NCBI GenBank assembly: GCA_037783415.1
Contig: JAZGTN010000037.1
Coordinates: 5,938,501-6,002,500, forward strand
Length of the DNA stretch: 64,000 nt
Source of the DNA: Leptasterias polaris
Taxonomy: Eukaryota > Echinodermata > Asteroidea > Forcipulatida > Asteriidae
Reading direction: 5' to 3'
The notes below the pieces were generated by a model. The model was not told where the DNA came from and ran no database searches. It was given only the letters and a program-made list of their open reading frames with translations. Positions 1-11,489 of this stretch are shown one piece after another (position 1 is the stretch's first letter; each line of letters starts with the position of its first letter). The translations under genes were made by a program, and so were the position numbers.

Positions 1-162
1 GGGGGGGGGTGGGGGAATGGACAAATACTCTGTTTTAGAAACTGTTTTTTTTGGTCTGTTTAAAATCTTTGGCAAATCAACCTCTCTGCCCCCTTAGCCA
101 AAGAGTTCCCATACTCCCATGCTGAATGCAAAGCAAAGTTGACTGATTTTGTATTATTCTAT

Positions 163-527
163 TTAAAGGGAAGGTATACGTTTGGTTATCACTCTTAAAA
201 TTAATGGCAATACAAATTTACTTGGTAAGAAGTACAGCAGCTTTCAATAATATAAAGCATTTTGAGAAACATTTCACTTCGAAGTAATGTGGTTATGTAA
301 AAAGATATCAGGTTTTATGCCCCAAAAACTTTAATCTGAGAAACTTTTCTGTCAGAAACGTTTCTGCGTGGATATTAACGCTCCAAATTTTTGGCGATAT
401 CTTAAAAACGCGGCCACCTTTTGAAATGAAATTTTCACAGGCTAGTTTTATTGTAATTATCTACATTCATGTAGGATTAACACAATTGAACATTTCCAAA
501 AACCAAAGGTATACTTTGCCTTTTTAA
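163..527. repeat. TTAA-flanked MITE, family X, copy 1
   Basis: A 365-bp element bounded by TTAAAGGGAAGGTATACG on the left and the inverted form TATACTTTGCCTTTTTAA on the right. It has no coding capacity. Other copies are at 15,541, 16,342, 29,560 (partial), 38,937 and 47,563. The target looks like TTAA, a preference shared by the piggyBac and Kolobok superfamilies. It lies in an AMDHD1 intron, upstream of the first visible exon. Confidence 0.75.
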
Positions 528-710
528 CCCTATTTTGCTTATTCTCCGGTGTGATCAGCAGCTGTAACATTTCCGACACTTTTTTTTCAATTTACCCAGT
601 CAGTTTCCCTTGTGGTTTATTATTTGACACTTTTTTAAACTGATAAAATAGAATTAGCTGTTGCAAACTGCTTACCAACCAAAAGGACCTGTGGTAGAAA
701 TGCAAAAAAT

Positions 711-895
711 AAGTTAGTGGCCTGACGTTTCGACCCTAGCCTTCTCTGAATGCTTTCTGCTTTTCTCCCTCCACTCTCTCTATTCATGTATTTCCACTTG
801 ACTACTCTTGCAACTCTTGTCTGCTTGTATGTGTGTTGTGTTGTCATTTAGCCTTCGAGAAAGACTCTGCTAGGGTCGAAACGTCAGGCCACTTT
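711..895. repeat. Short MITE with 25-bp inverted ends (family W)
   Basis: Inverted ends at 716-740 and 869-893 contain GACGTTTCGACCCTAGC and its complement and are perfect inverted repeats. The interior is pyrimidine rich. A second copy, lacking its left end, is at about 16,060-16,237 in the same orientation. Confidence 0.75.
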
Positions 896-983
896 TTTTA
901 ACTGACGTACTTGAACAAAAGCATTTATTTTGTTCATGCTTGTTTTTGTTACTCTCTACACTTTTTCTAATTCCTATCCACAG

Positions 984-3900
984 GCTTGGTTGATGGCCAT
1001 ACACATCCTGTATGGGCGGGAGATCGTGTTCATGAATTTGCCATGAAGGTAAGGTAAATCCACACTGCAGAAGTCATTGTTAGGTCGGATGGTTGTTGTA
1101 AGGGCACCTCTGGAGGGAAATTGAAATTCTTCTGGGGATTGGGGCAATGACCGGAGAATGGAGGCAATGACCAGGCTATGGGGGCAAAAGGCTGTGTAAC
1201 TCTCGCGTGTATTCAAATTTCCAAGACCATTGTGATCCCAACCATATGGAGTTTTACATAGGCAGGATTTTGTTTTGTTAAATATTTAAGTTTGACGTAG
1301 TTCATGGCCATGAAAATTTGAAAGATTTGAGGAATATTATACTAAGTGACAAGCATTTATGAAAGTAAGAAGAAAAATTAAGAAGATTTGCTTTCATAGA
1401 AAATGAATAGTCTTTTGTCGTTTTCGATGGAGGCAATGACCAGGGGATGGGGGCAAAAGGCTGTGTAACTCTCTCGTGTATTCAAAATTCCAGGACCATT
1501 GTGATCCCAACCATATGGAGTTTTACGTTGACAGGATTTTGTTTTGTTCATTATTTTAGTTTGACGTACATGGCCATGAAAATTTGTACGTTTTGGGGAA
1601 AATTATACTAAGTGACAAGCATTATGGAAGTAAAATCAATTCTAAAAAAATTAAGATTTGATTTTATAGAAAATTAATTGTCTTTTCTCGTTTTCGATAT
1701 GCGCAACAATGACCAAGGGATTGGGTTATGAGCAGGGGATTGAGGCAGTGACCAGGGGATGAAGGTAGTACCCAGGGGATGAAGGTAGTACCCAGGGGAT
1801 TGAGGCAGTGACCAGGGGATGGAGGTAGTGACCTGGGGTGGGGCAATGACCAGGGGATAGGGGCATTGACCTGCGGGTGGGGCAATGACCAGGGGATGGA
1901 GGTAGTGACCTGGGGTGGGGCAATGACCAGAGGATGGAGGCATTGACCTGCGGGTGGGGCAATGACCAGGGGATGGAGGTAGTGGCCTGGGGGTGGGGTA
2001 ATGACCAGGGGATGGGGGAATTGACCTGGGGGTGGGGCAATGACCAGGGGATGGAGGTAGTGGCCTGGGGGTGGGGCAATGACCAGGGGATGGGGGAATT
2101 GACCTGGGGGTGGGGCAATTGACCTGGGGGTGGGGCAATGACCAGGGGATGGAGGTAGTGGCCTGGGGGTGGGGCAATGACCAGGGGATGGAGGTAGTGG
2201 CCTGGGGGTGGGGCAATGACCAGGGGATGGAGGTAGTGACCTGCGGGTGGGGCAATGACCAGGGGATGGAGGTAGTGACCTGGGGTGGGGCAATGACCAG
2301 AGGATGGAGGCATTGACCTGCGGGTGGGGCAATGACCAGGGGATGGAGGTAGTGGCCTGGGGGTGGGGTAATGACCAGGGGATGGGGGAATTGACCTGGG
2401 GGTGGGGCAATGACCAGGGGATGGAGGTAGTGGCCTGGGGGTGGGGCAATGACCAGGGGATGGGGGAATTGACCTGGGGGTGGGGCAATTGACCTGGGGG
2501 TGGGGCAATGACCAGGGGATGGAGGTAGTGGCCTGGGGGTGGGGCAATGACCAGGGGATGGAGGTAGTGGCCTGGGGGTGGGGCAATGACCAGGGGATGG
2601 AGGTAGTGACCTGCGGGTGGGGCAATGACCAGGGGATGGAGGTAGTGGCCTGGGGGTGGGGCAATGACCAGGGGATGGAGGTAGTGGCCTGGGGGTGGGG
2701 CAATGACCAGGGGATGGAGGTAGTGGCCTGGGGGTGGGGCAATGATCTGGGGATGGGGGCAGTGACCAGGGCCCAATTGCATAGAGCAGCTTTCAGCAGA
2801 ATATACTGCATACAACTTTTCTTCTCAGCAAAAATAGGCAGGATATCAGTCATAGATGGTACATGTGCAATGATATTTTAGCTGGTAATCTTTTTCCGAT
2901 AAAGATATTTATGTTGTGCTTGGGTACTTTTTATGCAGAAGCAGCTCTTTGAAATTAGGCCCAGGGGACAAGAAGTATTAGAGTTGTGTTCTCCAGTGTC
3001 AGCCATTTGTGCATAGGAGCTGGTAATCAATTATTAGTTGAACATTGAAACCTCATCTTTTGCAATAACTCTTCAGTATAATTCTTGCTTCATTTAAAAA
3101 AGAATAGGTTTTTCAATTCATTGTGAAACTATTTGAAAGGTTCAAAATTTCAGATCTGTTTATGTGAACCCCTTGCGCTGGCGTCACACTTGACTACTCT
3201 CTGCCTATGATCAGCCATTTTGGGAGTTAAATTGCATACAAAGATAAGGGCCCAATTTCATAAAGCTGTTAAGCACATAACAATTGCTTAGCACGGAGAA
3301 ATTTTGCTTAGAAGAAACAGGTTACCAGCCATTATGCCATGTAATGTATATTGTATGTGGTTGTTTCCGTACTAGTTTTTGCTTAGCAGAAATATTTGCT
3401 AAGCAATATTTTCTGCTAAACAGCTCTATGATATTGGGCCATGGTGTGTATCTATTACATGTGTTGCTTAAAATGGCTTTGCGTGACACACAGGAATTTG
3501 ACTCCCAAATTGACTTAACCAAGATTTATCGCGTGATGACCTCAGGTGGATCGGGTCAATTGAAGGTAAATGATAAGCGGATATTTTGATGTACCATTCG
3601 TAGCTTGCTGGTGCAACGTACATGGACGTCCATAATGCCGGCGGGGGTATCGGCTTCACTGTTCAGCACACTCGCTCGGCCTCAGAGGAGGACCTCTTCA
3701 ATCTTCTCAAACCTCGTCTAGAGGGGATGCTACATGCCGGTACCACGCTGGTGGAATGCAAGAGCGGATACGGGTTGGAAACGGCAACAGAGATGAAGAT
3801 GCTGAAGGTCTTGGACAGAGCCAAGAAGGAGCTGTCCATTGAGATCTCCAGCACATTCTGCGGGGCACACTCTGTACCAAAGTAAGTCTGGCCGATAAGT

Positions 3901-6900
3901 TTTGATGATCCAGTTTTCAGTTTTCAGGATTTTCATCTTTGTAGAAACTTAATAAATATGTCCCTTTCCTTTGTACCCAGGGGAATGACATCCGACGAGG
4001 CCACAGAGGACGTTATCAACAAGCAGATACCGGAGCTCCAGAACCTAGTCCAGAGTGGGGAGATCCAAGTAGATAACATTGATGTCTTCTGTGAGCAAGG
4101 TGTGTTTGACGTGGACCAGAGCAGGCGGATCTTAGAGGCAGGAGTGAAGATCGGCCTCACCATTAATTTCCATGGCGATGAGTTGAGCTCGCTGGGATCT
4201 GCCGAGGTATGAAATCCTCAATTGCTGTCTTGCACCTTAAAGGTAGGGTCATACTTTGGTAATGACCCCCAAAAAGAAAATTGTGTAGTTTGTCTTTGAA
4301 AGCTTTCTTAAAGGCACTGAACACGTTTGGTAATTACTCAAAATATATATTAGCATAAAAACTTACTTGGTAACCAGCAACGGAGAGCTGTTGATAGTAT
4401 AAAACATTGTGAGAAACCACTCCCTCTGAAGTAACGTAGTTTTTGAGAAAGAGGTAACTTCTCACTAAAATAATAAAAGACTTCATGCATGAAGCCTTTT
4501 ATTAGCATCTGAAAGCACACAAAATTGTGCAACAAGGGTGTTTTTTTCTTTCTTTATTTTCTTGCAACTTCGATGACCGATTCAGCCCAAATTTTTCACA
4601 GGTTTGTTATTTTATGCATATGTTGGGATACACCGAGTGACAATACTGGTCTTTGATAATTACCAAACATGTTCAGTGCCTTTAAAGATGGTAATGGTAG
4701 TAAGCATCCTGTAGTGCCCCCGTTGATTAGGAATCATCAAAAGTATTTCAAAAGATTTCAATCTCCAAAGAAGCCTGCAGACAACCTTTTGTTCTTAGTG
4801 TCTGTTTAAATTCTGCCCTCAATACAGCCAGAGATGCGCTTGGTATTCGCTGTCTGGCTGCGGTACTAGCACAACTTGGATGGATTAGACATTCTAAATG
4901 AAAATACTTTAATAGTTTTTTTGCTGTTTTCTCAATATTCCCAGTAAACTTTCACAGGTGACTTTTGCTGTATCTTTCTTGATAATTTTGCCTATAAATC
5001 AGCATTACGTTGACTCAAACCAAGCGATGACCCTACCTTTTAATAACCCAAACTCCCAAGGCATTTTGAGTTTATATCCCAAATCAATCTTAGGCTTTTA
5101 ACCTAGTAAGGTCCGCAGTAACATTTAGTACATGTACAGCAGTGTAAATGAACAAATCTCTCTTTATGAGTTGATGTGGATTTGAAAAGAACAGTTGATT
5201 TATAAACAACTTTACATTTTAATCTTTTAAAATTTACCCAGTCAGTTTTCCTTGTGGTTTATTATTTGATATTTGATATAAAAAAATAAAAGTTGCATCC
5301 CCTTTAGGGGATCCCCTGGCTGCCGCTTCCCAGGTTGTATCGTATACTTGGGTGTGATCCTTGGCTACACAGCAGTTTACGGTTGAATGGCTTCTGACTG
5401 GCACCCACCGAACAAGGATATTGACAAAATAGGGAGACCCCCATCATAGGGCTAGATAGCTCAGTTGGTAGAGCGCCGGCACGTTAATTGGGAGGTCATT
5501 GGTTTGAATCCCTCTCTAGTCAATTTTTCTTTGTTCAACCCCAAATCATTTAAAATTTACCCAATCAGTTTCCCTTGTGGTTTATTATTTGATATTTGAT
5601 ATAATTTTACCTTTTTTATCAGCATGCTCTGATCGTCTTCAGGAGATAGTTCCGGGCAAACACCAAGACGAAAAAACATTTACACTTTCATCTTCACATA
5701 ATTTTCTTGAGGATTAAGTAATACAATGTTAGAAAATAAACCCCTATGGGACAGAAGTGTTTTGTCTGCTACAGTGGGGTTGGTTGCCTCCAAGTTGTCT
5801 GTCCAAATTGCCAGGTGTGAAAAGACCCTTATGCTCCTGACGATGACTAGAGCAAGCTAGTCGAAACGTTGAGACCAATTAGAACTCACTCTGCGGCAGT
5901 GAAGTTAATAACGAGAAGTCCACTCGATCCACTAAGCGAAAGTAGTAGTCCTGGCTTATTTCCTACCTTCCGCCAAGGTAGTAGTTAATATGCAGGACAG
6001 TTCTTTTCAGAACTAAGAAGTCTCCCGAATTCTGAATAATTTACTCCGCGGCAGTAGAATAAATAGCAAGACAAGTACAAAAGCTACCTAGCAAGTAGAT
6101 ATACACATGGTGTTACCGCAAACCAAATATACATTGATACCTCACCATGCAATGCCTCAAATCCCATAGACCCTTAAGCTGTTGTCTTGTTGAAACCTTT
6201 TTCTTAACATCAGATGGGAGCTTCTTTGAAGGCCACGGCCATCAGTCATCTTGAAGAGATAAGCGATGCAGGGATTAAAGCCATGTCTGAGGCAGGATCT
6301 GTTGCAGTGATTCTCCCAACCACTGCCTATATCCTGAGGCTGAAACCCCCACCTGTCAGAAGGATGATTGAGAGTGGGGTACCTGTTGCGTTAGGCAGCG
6401 ACTTTAACCCCAACGCCTTCTGCTTGTCTATGGTATGTACCTGCCAATGAATGGCTATTACAACAGATGAATGATCCATAGATTTGTAATTGGTGACTTC
6501 ATTGTAGATTGGCTCGTAATGGTTTTATTGACTGATTGATTGATTGATTGATTGATTGCTAGATTGATTGATTGATTGAATGATTTATTGACTTATTGAT
6601 TATGATTAAGTGTTTGATGAAAATATTGATCAAGTATCTTATCAATTATTTTATTGACTTCTTCACTGATTGTTTGCTGGATTTTTATAAATTTATACTT
6701 TGTGTTGAATTTATTGTTGATTATATTTCAGTTGATTGAATACATTAATCAACTAATTGATGATTGATACATTTATGTTTCATCATGTTACGTTATGTTT
6801 TGACATCTGATTGACTTTCTTACATCATTTGGGATTGATTTATTGAATGATTCATTGTTTTTTGTGTTTAATTTTTGCTGATATCTATCATGATTTTTAG

Positions 6901-7936
6901 CGTAAAATGTGGACTGAATATGAAGTGGATTTTTCTCGGGACCCAGCTTTGATTGTTTTGGCCTTGCATTCAAATAATTTTATGTTTGTTTTGTATACAT
7001 TTTTTATTTTTATTTCATTTATGTTTGTTATTCTTATTTCATAAATGTGAAAAGACAGGTTCCTTGATTTAATCCAAGTTAGTTTAAAATTGTTATTTGT
7101 AATGAAGTTTTGTAATGAAGACTTCTTTCAAATCTTTTGAAAAGGATTTCTCTGTGGGGAAACAAAAACTATCAGCAAACTTCATACTTGTTCTGTATTA
7201 TTTTTGTTTCAGCCTCTGGTAATGCATCTTGCCTGCGTGAATCTCAGAATGACCATGGACGAGGCGTTAGTAGCAGCCACAATCAACGCTGCTGCGTCCC
7301 TCGGTAGATCCATGACCCACGGATCACTAGAGGTCGGCAAGGTCGGCGACATGATCATCATTGATGCACCAAGGTGAGTTGAAGTTGGGGTGAAACCATC
7401 AGAACCAGGGGTTACACCTCCCAAAATGATTCTAAAATTTATTTGTAAACTATTTGGGGTTGAACAGTGACAAATTAACTAAAACGAGATTTGAACCATT
7501 GACCTCAGAGATTACCCCATGCTTTACAACCAGACAGAATTCAATAATTTGTGTGTAATACAAGTGATCCAGCCAGCATGTTTATCCAAGGTTTTAGCCA
7601 GGATTTGGTAAAAGGTAATCTGGAATAAAAAAATGCTGGAATAAAAAAAAGAATGTCCGAATTGTTGACTTGCAATACAATACGTAAATGACAGATAAAA
7701 CAAGGTGTCCAAATTTAAAACAGGGTGTCCAAAATACACCCAGACACCCCTCTGGCTGACACCATGTTTATCGCAGTCAATTGCTAAAAAACTGAGGTGC
7801 TGTCAAACCATGAAGTAGTTTTTCGTAACGTTTTTGTTTTGTTTTTGTTTGTAGATGGGAGCATTTGATTTACCAGCTGGGCAACCATGAGAAGCTGATC
7901 AAACACATCATCAAGCGAGGAAATATAGTCCCCTAA
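984..7936 (+). CDS. AMDHD1: Imidazolonepropionase (AMDHD1/HutI), 3' six exons
   Basis: Amidohydrolase of histidine catabolism that opens 4-imidazolone-5-propanoate to N-formimidoyl-glutamate, normally cytosolic. The coding exons seen are 984-1048, 3604-3881, 3981-4206, 6214-6432, 7213-7373 and 7855-7936 (stop TAA 7934-7936). All junctions are AG/GT and the reading frame is continuous across every junction. Exon 1 of this set encodes the HTHPVWAGDRVHEF metal-binding block. The next exons carry TTLVECKSGYGL, CGAHSVPK and NFHGDEL. The 6214 exon holds ISHLEE and GSDFNPN, so the family's metal-binding His and Asp residues are all present. The last exon ends in WEHLIYQLG and a short tail. The first exon shown begins with two bases of a split Gly codon, so one or more upstream exons lie outside the window. 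Introns are heavily invaded by repeats but the exons are intact. Identity is based on strong motif-by-motif resemblance to vertebrate AMDHD1. Confidence 0.95.
1160..1700 (+). repeat. Two-copy 268-bp tandem repeat in AMDHD1 intron
   Basis: The stretch starting with GGGGGCAAAAGGCTGTG at about 1180 recurs at about 1448, with many small differences, and continues to about 1700. Each unit boundary carries one copy of the GGCAATGACCAGG motif that is massively amplified just downstream. The minisatellite probably grew from the boundary of this older duplication. Confidence 0.8.
1715..2775 (+). repeat. G-rich 39-bp minisatellite with 370-bp higher-order repeat
   Basis: The unit CAATGACCAGGGGATGGAGG followed by a TAGTGGCCTGGGGGTGGGG half is 39 bp long. 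Variant units are 38 bp, or have half units duplicated. A block at about 1934-2303 is repeated almost exactly at about 2304-2673, giving a 370-bp higher-order unit. Because 39 is a multiple of three, several frames stay open on both strands; those ORFs are repeat artefacts. The + strand is strongly G rich with many runs of four or more G. It sits in the AMDHD1 intron between the 984 and 3604 exons. Confidence 0.95.
4237..5043. repeat. TTAA-flanked MITE, family V, with nested insertion
   Basis: Left end TTAAAGGTAGGGTCAT, right end ATGACCCTACCTTTTAA, which are inverted repeats. A second element (4308-4685) is inserted inside it. A related copy starts at 16,732 and shares its interior (the bases around CTCCAAAGA and CCTTTTGTT). 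Non-coding, in the AMDHD1 intron after the 3981 exon. Confidence 0.7.
4308..4685. repeat. TTAA-flanked MITE, family Y, nested in family V
   Basis: Ends are TTAAAGGCACTGAACACG and its inverted form CATGTTCAGTGCCTTTAA. They pair over about 25 bp with one visible mismatch, and TTAA is present on both sides. 378 bp, no ORF of interest. Confidence 0.8.
5229..5601 (+). repeat. Composite repeat: tRNA-like unit between direct repeats
   Basis: The 50-bp stretch beginning AATTTACCCAGTCAG recurs at 5229-5280 and 5548-5601 in direct orientation, flanking about 270 bp that contain a tRNA-like sequence. A single copy of the same arm is at about 590-630. At 41,000 the same arm occurs inverted on the left of another tRNA-like unit, so the family exists in more than one arrangement. 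Confidence 0.65.
5450..5521 (+). pseudogene. tRNA-like sequence (tRNA-derived repeat)
   Basis: A 72-nt sequence with a pairing acceptor stem (GGCTAGA with TCTAGTC), a good A box (TAGCTCAGTTGG) and B box (GGTTTGAATCC). The anticodon stem pairs poorly and the base before the apparent GTT anticodon is C instead of the invariant U. I therefore read it as a tRNA-derived repeat head, not a working tRNA gene. Confidence 0.6.
5820..6085 (+). repeat. Dispersed repeat with hammerhead-like core
   Basis: The stretch AGTCGAAACGTTGAGACC, then GAAGTTAATAACGAGAAG and onward to the CCGCGGCAGTAGA region, reappears on the opposite strand at about 29,930-30,130 and in copy B at about 47,960-48,150. At 5837-5866 it has CTGACGA, a self-complementary TGACTAG/CTAGTC stem, then GAAA, the order of a hammerhead ribozyme core. 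Such cores are known from Penelope-like retroelements. No complete cleavage-site stem was found, and no reverse transcriptase lies nearby. Confidence 0.45.
6536..6620 (+). repeat. Degenerate (GATT)n microsatellite
   Basis: Runs of GATTGATTGATT with interruptions, grading into AT-rich DNA with scattered TTGATTGA words to about 6860. Intronic, between the 6214 and 7213 exons of AMDHD1. Confidence 0.85.
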
Positions 7937-8790
7937 AGAACCCCAACTCCGCAAAAGAACCCCATCTCTGTCCAAGTTTTAGAGAGCTGCTTTTTAAGTA
8001 TGCACGATTTACAAAGCAGAGAACATAGTCTCGCTTTGCAAAAACGGGTTGTGATTGGTTCTAGGCTGTTCATGATGTGGTCTTCTATTGGTCAGCAGAG
8101 CTGCCATGTGCAAAAGTTAACTGAGCATAGAACACAGTTTATGTTGCTCAACAGAAACAGTATACCAGCTATATAAATAGTCCAATTGCTTGTGATTGGT
8201 GCCCTGCTGTGATTGGTTACTCGCTGTTAGAAAAAATGGTCTGGCAGGTACCTGGTGTGCTGTGCTGCCATGTATTGAACAGAAATAGTTTACCAGCTAT
8301 AGTCAAATTGCTTGTGATTGGTATCCTGCTGTGATTGGTTTACCCACTGTTCGCGATTGGTTTGCTATTGATTTGCTAAGCTGCCACGTACTGAAGTTTA
8401 CTAAGCATAGATCATGTCTTGCTTAGCAGAGACAGGTTACCAGCCAAAAAGTCATACAATTAAATTGTTTGTGATTGGTTCCCTGCTAATAGTTTGCATG
8501 TACTTTCGGCTTTTTTTAGCTGTCCCATGAAACTGGGGCCTCTAGTTCATGAAGTTGCTTATCCCAGCATTCTGCTCTTCAGGTCACCGAGGTGGGCCCC
8601 AGGGCACAAGATGTTTGGCCTAGCTAAGCCAATGTGTCCAAAATCATTGCATGGGTTATTAAAGAAATCGAAAACCCTGGATTGAGCATGTAAAACTTGT
8701 AGCTGTGTGTATCCAAACACTTCTTTGGTTGGGTTGATGGTGCGTACGTTTTGTTAACAGTCCCAATGTTGGAATACATGCAAGGCTATA
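7937..8790 (+). other. AMDHD1 3' flank rich in GATTGGTT words
   Basis: Probable 3' UTR and downstream DNA; no ORF of note. From about 8048 to 8480 the words TGTGATTGGTT, ACTGAAGTTTACTAAGCATAG and close variants recur, so this is a decayed tandem array. ATTAAA at about 8658 is the only plausible polyadenylation signal I noticed, and it is weak evidence. Confidence 0.4.
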
Positions 8791-8793
8791 TTC

Positions 8794-8860
8794 GTTTAGG
8801 TGCTGTGTTCTTTGTAGAGCGCCATATAAATGCCTTGTATTATTATATTCGTCAGTATAA
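8794..8860 (+). repeat. SINE/LINE 3' tail fragment
   Basis: TTTGTAGAGCGCCATATAAA followed by TGCCTTGTATTATTATA. This resembles the tails at 53,646 (minus) and 58,530 (plus): a GCGC(C/T)ATA word followed by an AT-rich short repeat, as at the 3' end of CR1/L2-type elements. Confidence 0.45.
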
Positions 8861-9109
8861 TTATTTCCGCTACTATTCTTGCAAGTGCAGATTGACGAGT
8901 TTGAGATAAGCTAGGAATTCCTACCAAAGACTGGGGCTTAGTTGAGAAGCACACTTCTATAGACCCAATAAGCCTGGGCACAACTTCACAGGGAGCCAGT
9001 CACAAATTGTGCATCTAACATGGTATTTCTGCTGGTAAACGTTTTCCAGTAAGCAAAGTTGTTTGGTGCTTATTTTTGTCACTATTAGTGTTAAAGCCGC
9101 TCTATGTAA

Positions 9110-9275
9110 TACATCGATCCATTAAGCCCCGCCTCCTTACGAGTTGACCAATCACAGCCGCGAAACCCGATCACCATTAGTGCATGCAAAGATCACCAAA
9201 CGGCTCAAATGGTGATCAGATTTTGCAGTTGTGATTGGTCAATGAGAAATGGGCGTGGCTTAATGGATCAGTGTA
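9110..9275. repeat. Small MITE/foldback, 166 bp
   Basis: Left arm contains GATCCATTAAGCC and GACCAATCACAG; the right arm contains the complements CTGTGATTGGTC and GGCTTAATGGATC in the mirrored order. The inverted arms cover about 45 bp each. The centre is a second inverted repeat, GATCACCATT with AATGGTGATC. Confidence 0.75.
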
Positions 9276-9905
9276 TTGGGCCCACACCTGGGTCAAATTT
9301 CACAGAGCTGCTTAAATACAAACTAAGCTGACCATAAATATTTTTGCTTACCACGAAAAGGTTACTGACCAAAACACTTTGTCATCAGTAACATTGTGAC
9401 TGGTTTCTTGAAATTTTTCCTTAGCTGAGAAAATTTAAACAAGTTTTTGAAATTGGTCCCTGTGTGAACTGTGTACATGTATGCCTAATTTACACAGTAA
9501 AAACGTCTTGTTTACAGTTCAGTTAAACTAGGTTATAAACTGGGGGGCATGAGGGGTACACAATTTTTTTTCTAGTGGGCACTTCTGGAAAATTCAAAAT
9601 AACAATGCTCTTGTTAGCCATTTAATATTTTTTATTAAAAAAAAAAAGATAATCGTGGATGATGTGGATGATAATCGATAAATTGTGGATGTAAAAACAA
9701 ACACATTGTGCAAATAGAATGAAATCATAGTTTCAAAAACATTGAAATTATCACATAAAAGCTTATTCAATCAATGTAACATTTTAATATGGGTAATTTT
9801 TAATCTCAAATGTCCAGATTTCAAATGGGGGAGTGGGCACGGACACCCTGTGCCCCCTAGTTACGCCACTGCTTACCAGACGAAACAATGCTAATGTTTG
9901 GTCTG

Positions 9906-10960
9906 CTATTTTGTGAATTGTAATGTAATATTTGCTTGAAGCTTTGAAATATTTATAATCTTAATAAAACTGAAAGGATCAACATCATACACACCATACA
10001 GACACTTGGCAACATAGGCAATGGCAAAGTAAAAATATCTATTCTCCAGAGAGGTTAGCCCAAGCCTTTGAAGGCGTTCATTATAAGGCAACTCGCTCCG
10101 AGGTGCAGGTAGACAAGTACGCGCTAAGCGCTTTTGGATGTTTTCAAGAACTTTCATATCACCAGACTGGTGTGGAATCCAGGCTGGAGCCCCGTACTCA
10201 AGAATAGGGCGACACAATGAGTTATATAGTTTAACCAAAATGTCAGCATCGTTACAGCGGACAAGACGTCTGATAAAACCAAGAAGCCTTGAAGTTCTAG
10301 AGGTGATATGCTTAACGTGGTCCCCCCATTTCAAATTAGAGGAAATGACTATACCTAAATACTTGTGACTTTGAACTACATCCAGCTGAGAATTATTAAT
10401 TTGGTAGGAAGGGTGTCGATGTACAGCACCAACCCTCCTACTCAGTCGCATGAGCTTACATTTATCAGGATTCAATGACATTAATTTGTTGACTTGGCAC
10501 CAGTAAGTTATATTAACAAGATCCTCCTGCATGATGCTGATGTCACGATCTGAGTGGATAGGCCTATACAGAAGGGTGTCATCTGCATATTGCGGTAAAG
10601 AAGATTGGACATGGTTTGGTAAATCCAAAACGAACAAATTGAATAAGAGCGGCCCTAAGACTGAACCTTGGGAGACCCCAGATTGAACAGGGATCCACCC
10701 AGAAGAGGCCCCCCTGAATTGGACGCGTTGAGAACGATTCAAAAGAAATGATGAAATCCAATGCCACAAAGGGCCACAAATGCCATAAAGATGAAGTTTA
10801 AAAAAAAGGATTTGATGACTTACTTTGTCAAAAGCTTTGCTCCAATCAAGGAAAACGACATCAACATCTGGAGGTGATCTTGTATCAAGAATCTGAGCCC
10901 AATGGTGGCATTCAACATTTCCATTGCCTTCCGCCGTTTCGCTATAGTGTCACTGGTTCC
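9906..10960 (-). mobile_element. 5'-truncated non-LTR retrotransposon (reverse transcriptase)
   Basis: Reverse transcriptase of a Jockey/CR1-like LINE. Reading the minus strand, an open frame enters at about 10,960 and runs to the stop at 9906. It shows FLDWSKAFDKVSH (RT block A), SGVSQGSVLGPLLFN (block B), the catalytic QYADDTLLY, then KYLGIVISSNLKW and the C-terminal region LGLTSLENRY. The endonuclease and ORF1 are missing, so the copy is 5' truncated. No frameshift is seen in the RT part itself. Family assignment between Jockey and CR1 groups is uncertain. Confidence 0.85.
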
Positions 10961-11489
10961 CTTCTGTGCTTCACAGATGTAAGCATGAAACAAGTCTGTC
11001 GGGACCAGGGAAGAAACCATGGTCCTGAGGCTGGTTTCCAAAATGGTCCATTCCGTGCAGGGTTGAATAAATTCCGCTTGGGCGTGCCATAATCGACCAG
11101 CGTGGGCTCGAGTCAAAATAGTCGACCTTTAGTTATTAGTTAACCACGGTGCGCACTCGAACTTGCTCAAAAGCTGTAAAAGGACCCATGTACTCGTTGT
11201 ACCCTTTTCAGTGGTTGGTGTGGTCGAGTTTCAATAAAATAATGACTGACAGTTATGTAAACGAGAAGGCCGTCGTGTGGATGGATGAAAACTGCCCTTT
11301 TAAGTCCATAAAAGGAAAACGTTTTTCACAATCGGTGCAATTCTACGAAAATTAGTTCCTCGGTGTCAGGAATAGCATCACTGAAAGAAAGCAAAGGAAA
11401 GAAATGGGACGGTACACAACAGCTAACCGAACTTCAGGACCTGTCTTTCCTTCAGCAAATACATCTGGACTATCAGGCGATTTTTTCCA
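10961..11489. other. Intergenic stretch upstream of GPCR
   Basis: Between the LINE and the GPCR start. A minus-strand open frame (10,820-11,116) overlaps the RT domain in another frame and resembles nothing I recognise. No promoter motif is convincing. Confidence 0.3.

Noticed and set aside
1664..2881. Long Pro/His/Leu-rich and Gly/Trp-rich ORFs on both strands
   Set aside because: They are created by the 39-bp repeat (a multiple of three) and are confined to it; no codon bias or conserved domain.
10820..11116. 98-aa minus-strand ORF overlapping the LINE RT
   Set aside because: The RT motif VVFLDWSKAFDKV lies in another frame over the same bases; this frame shows no known domain.
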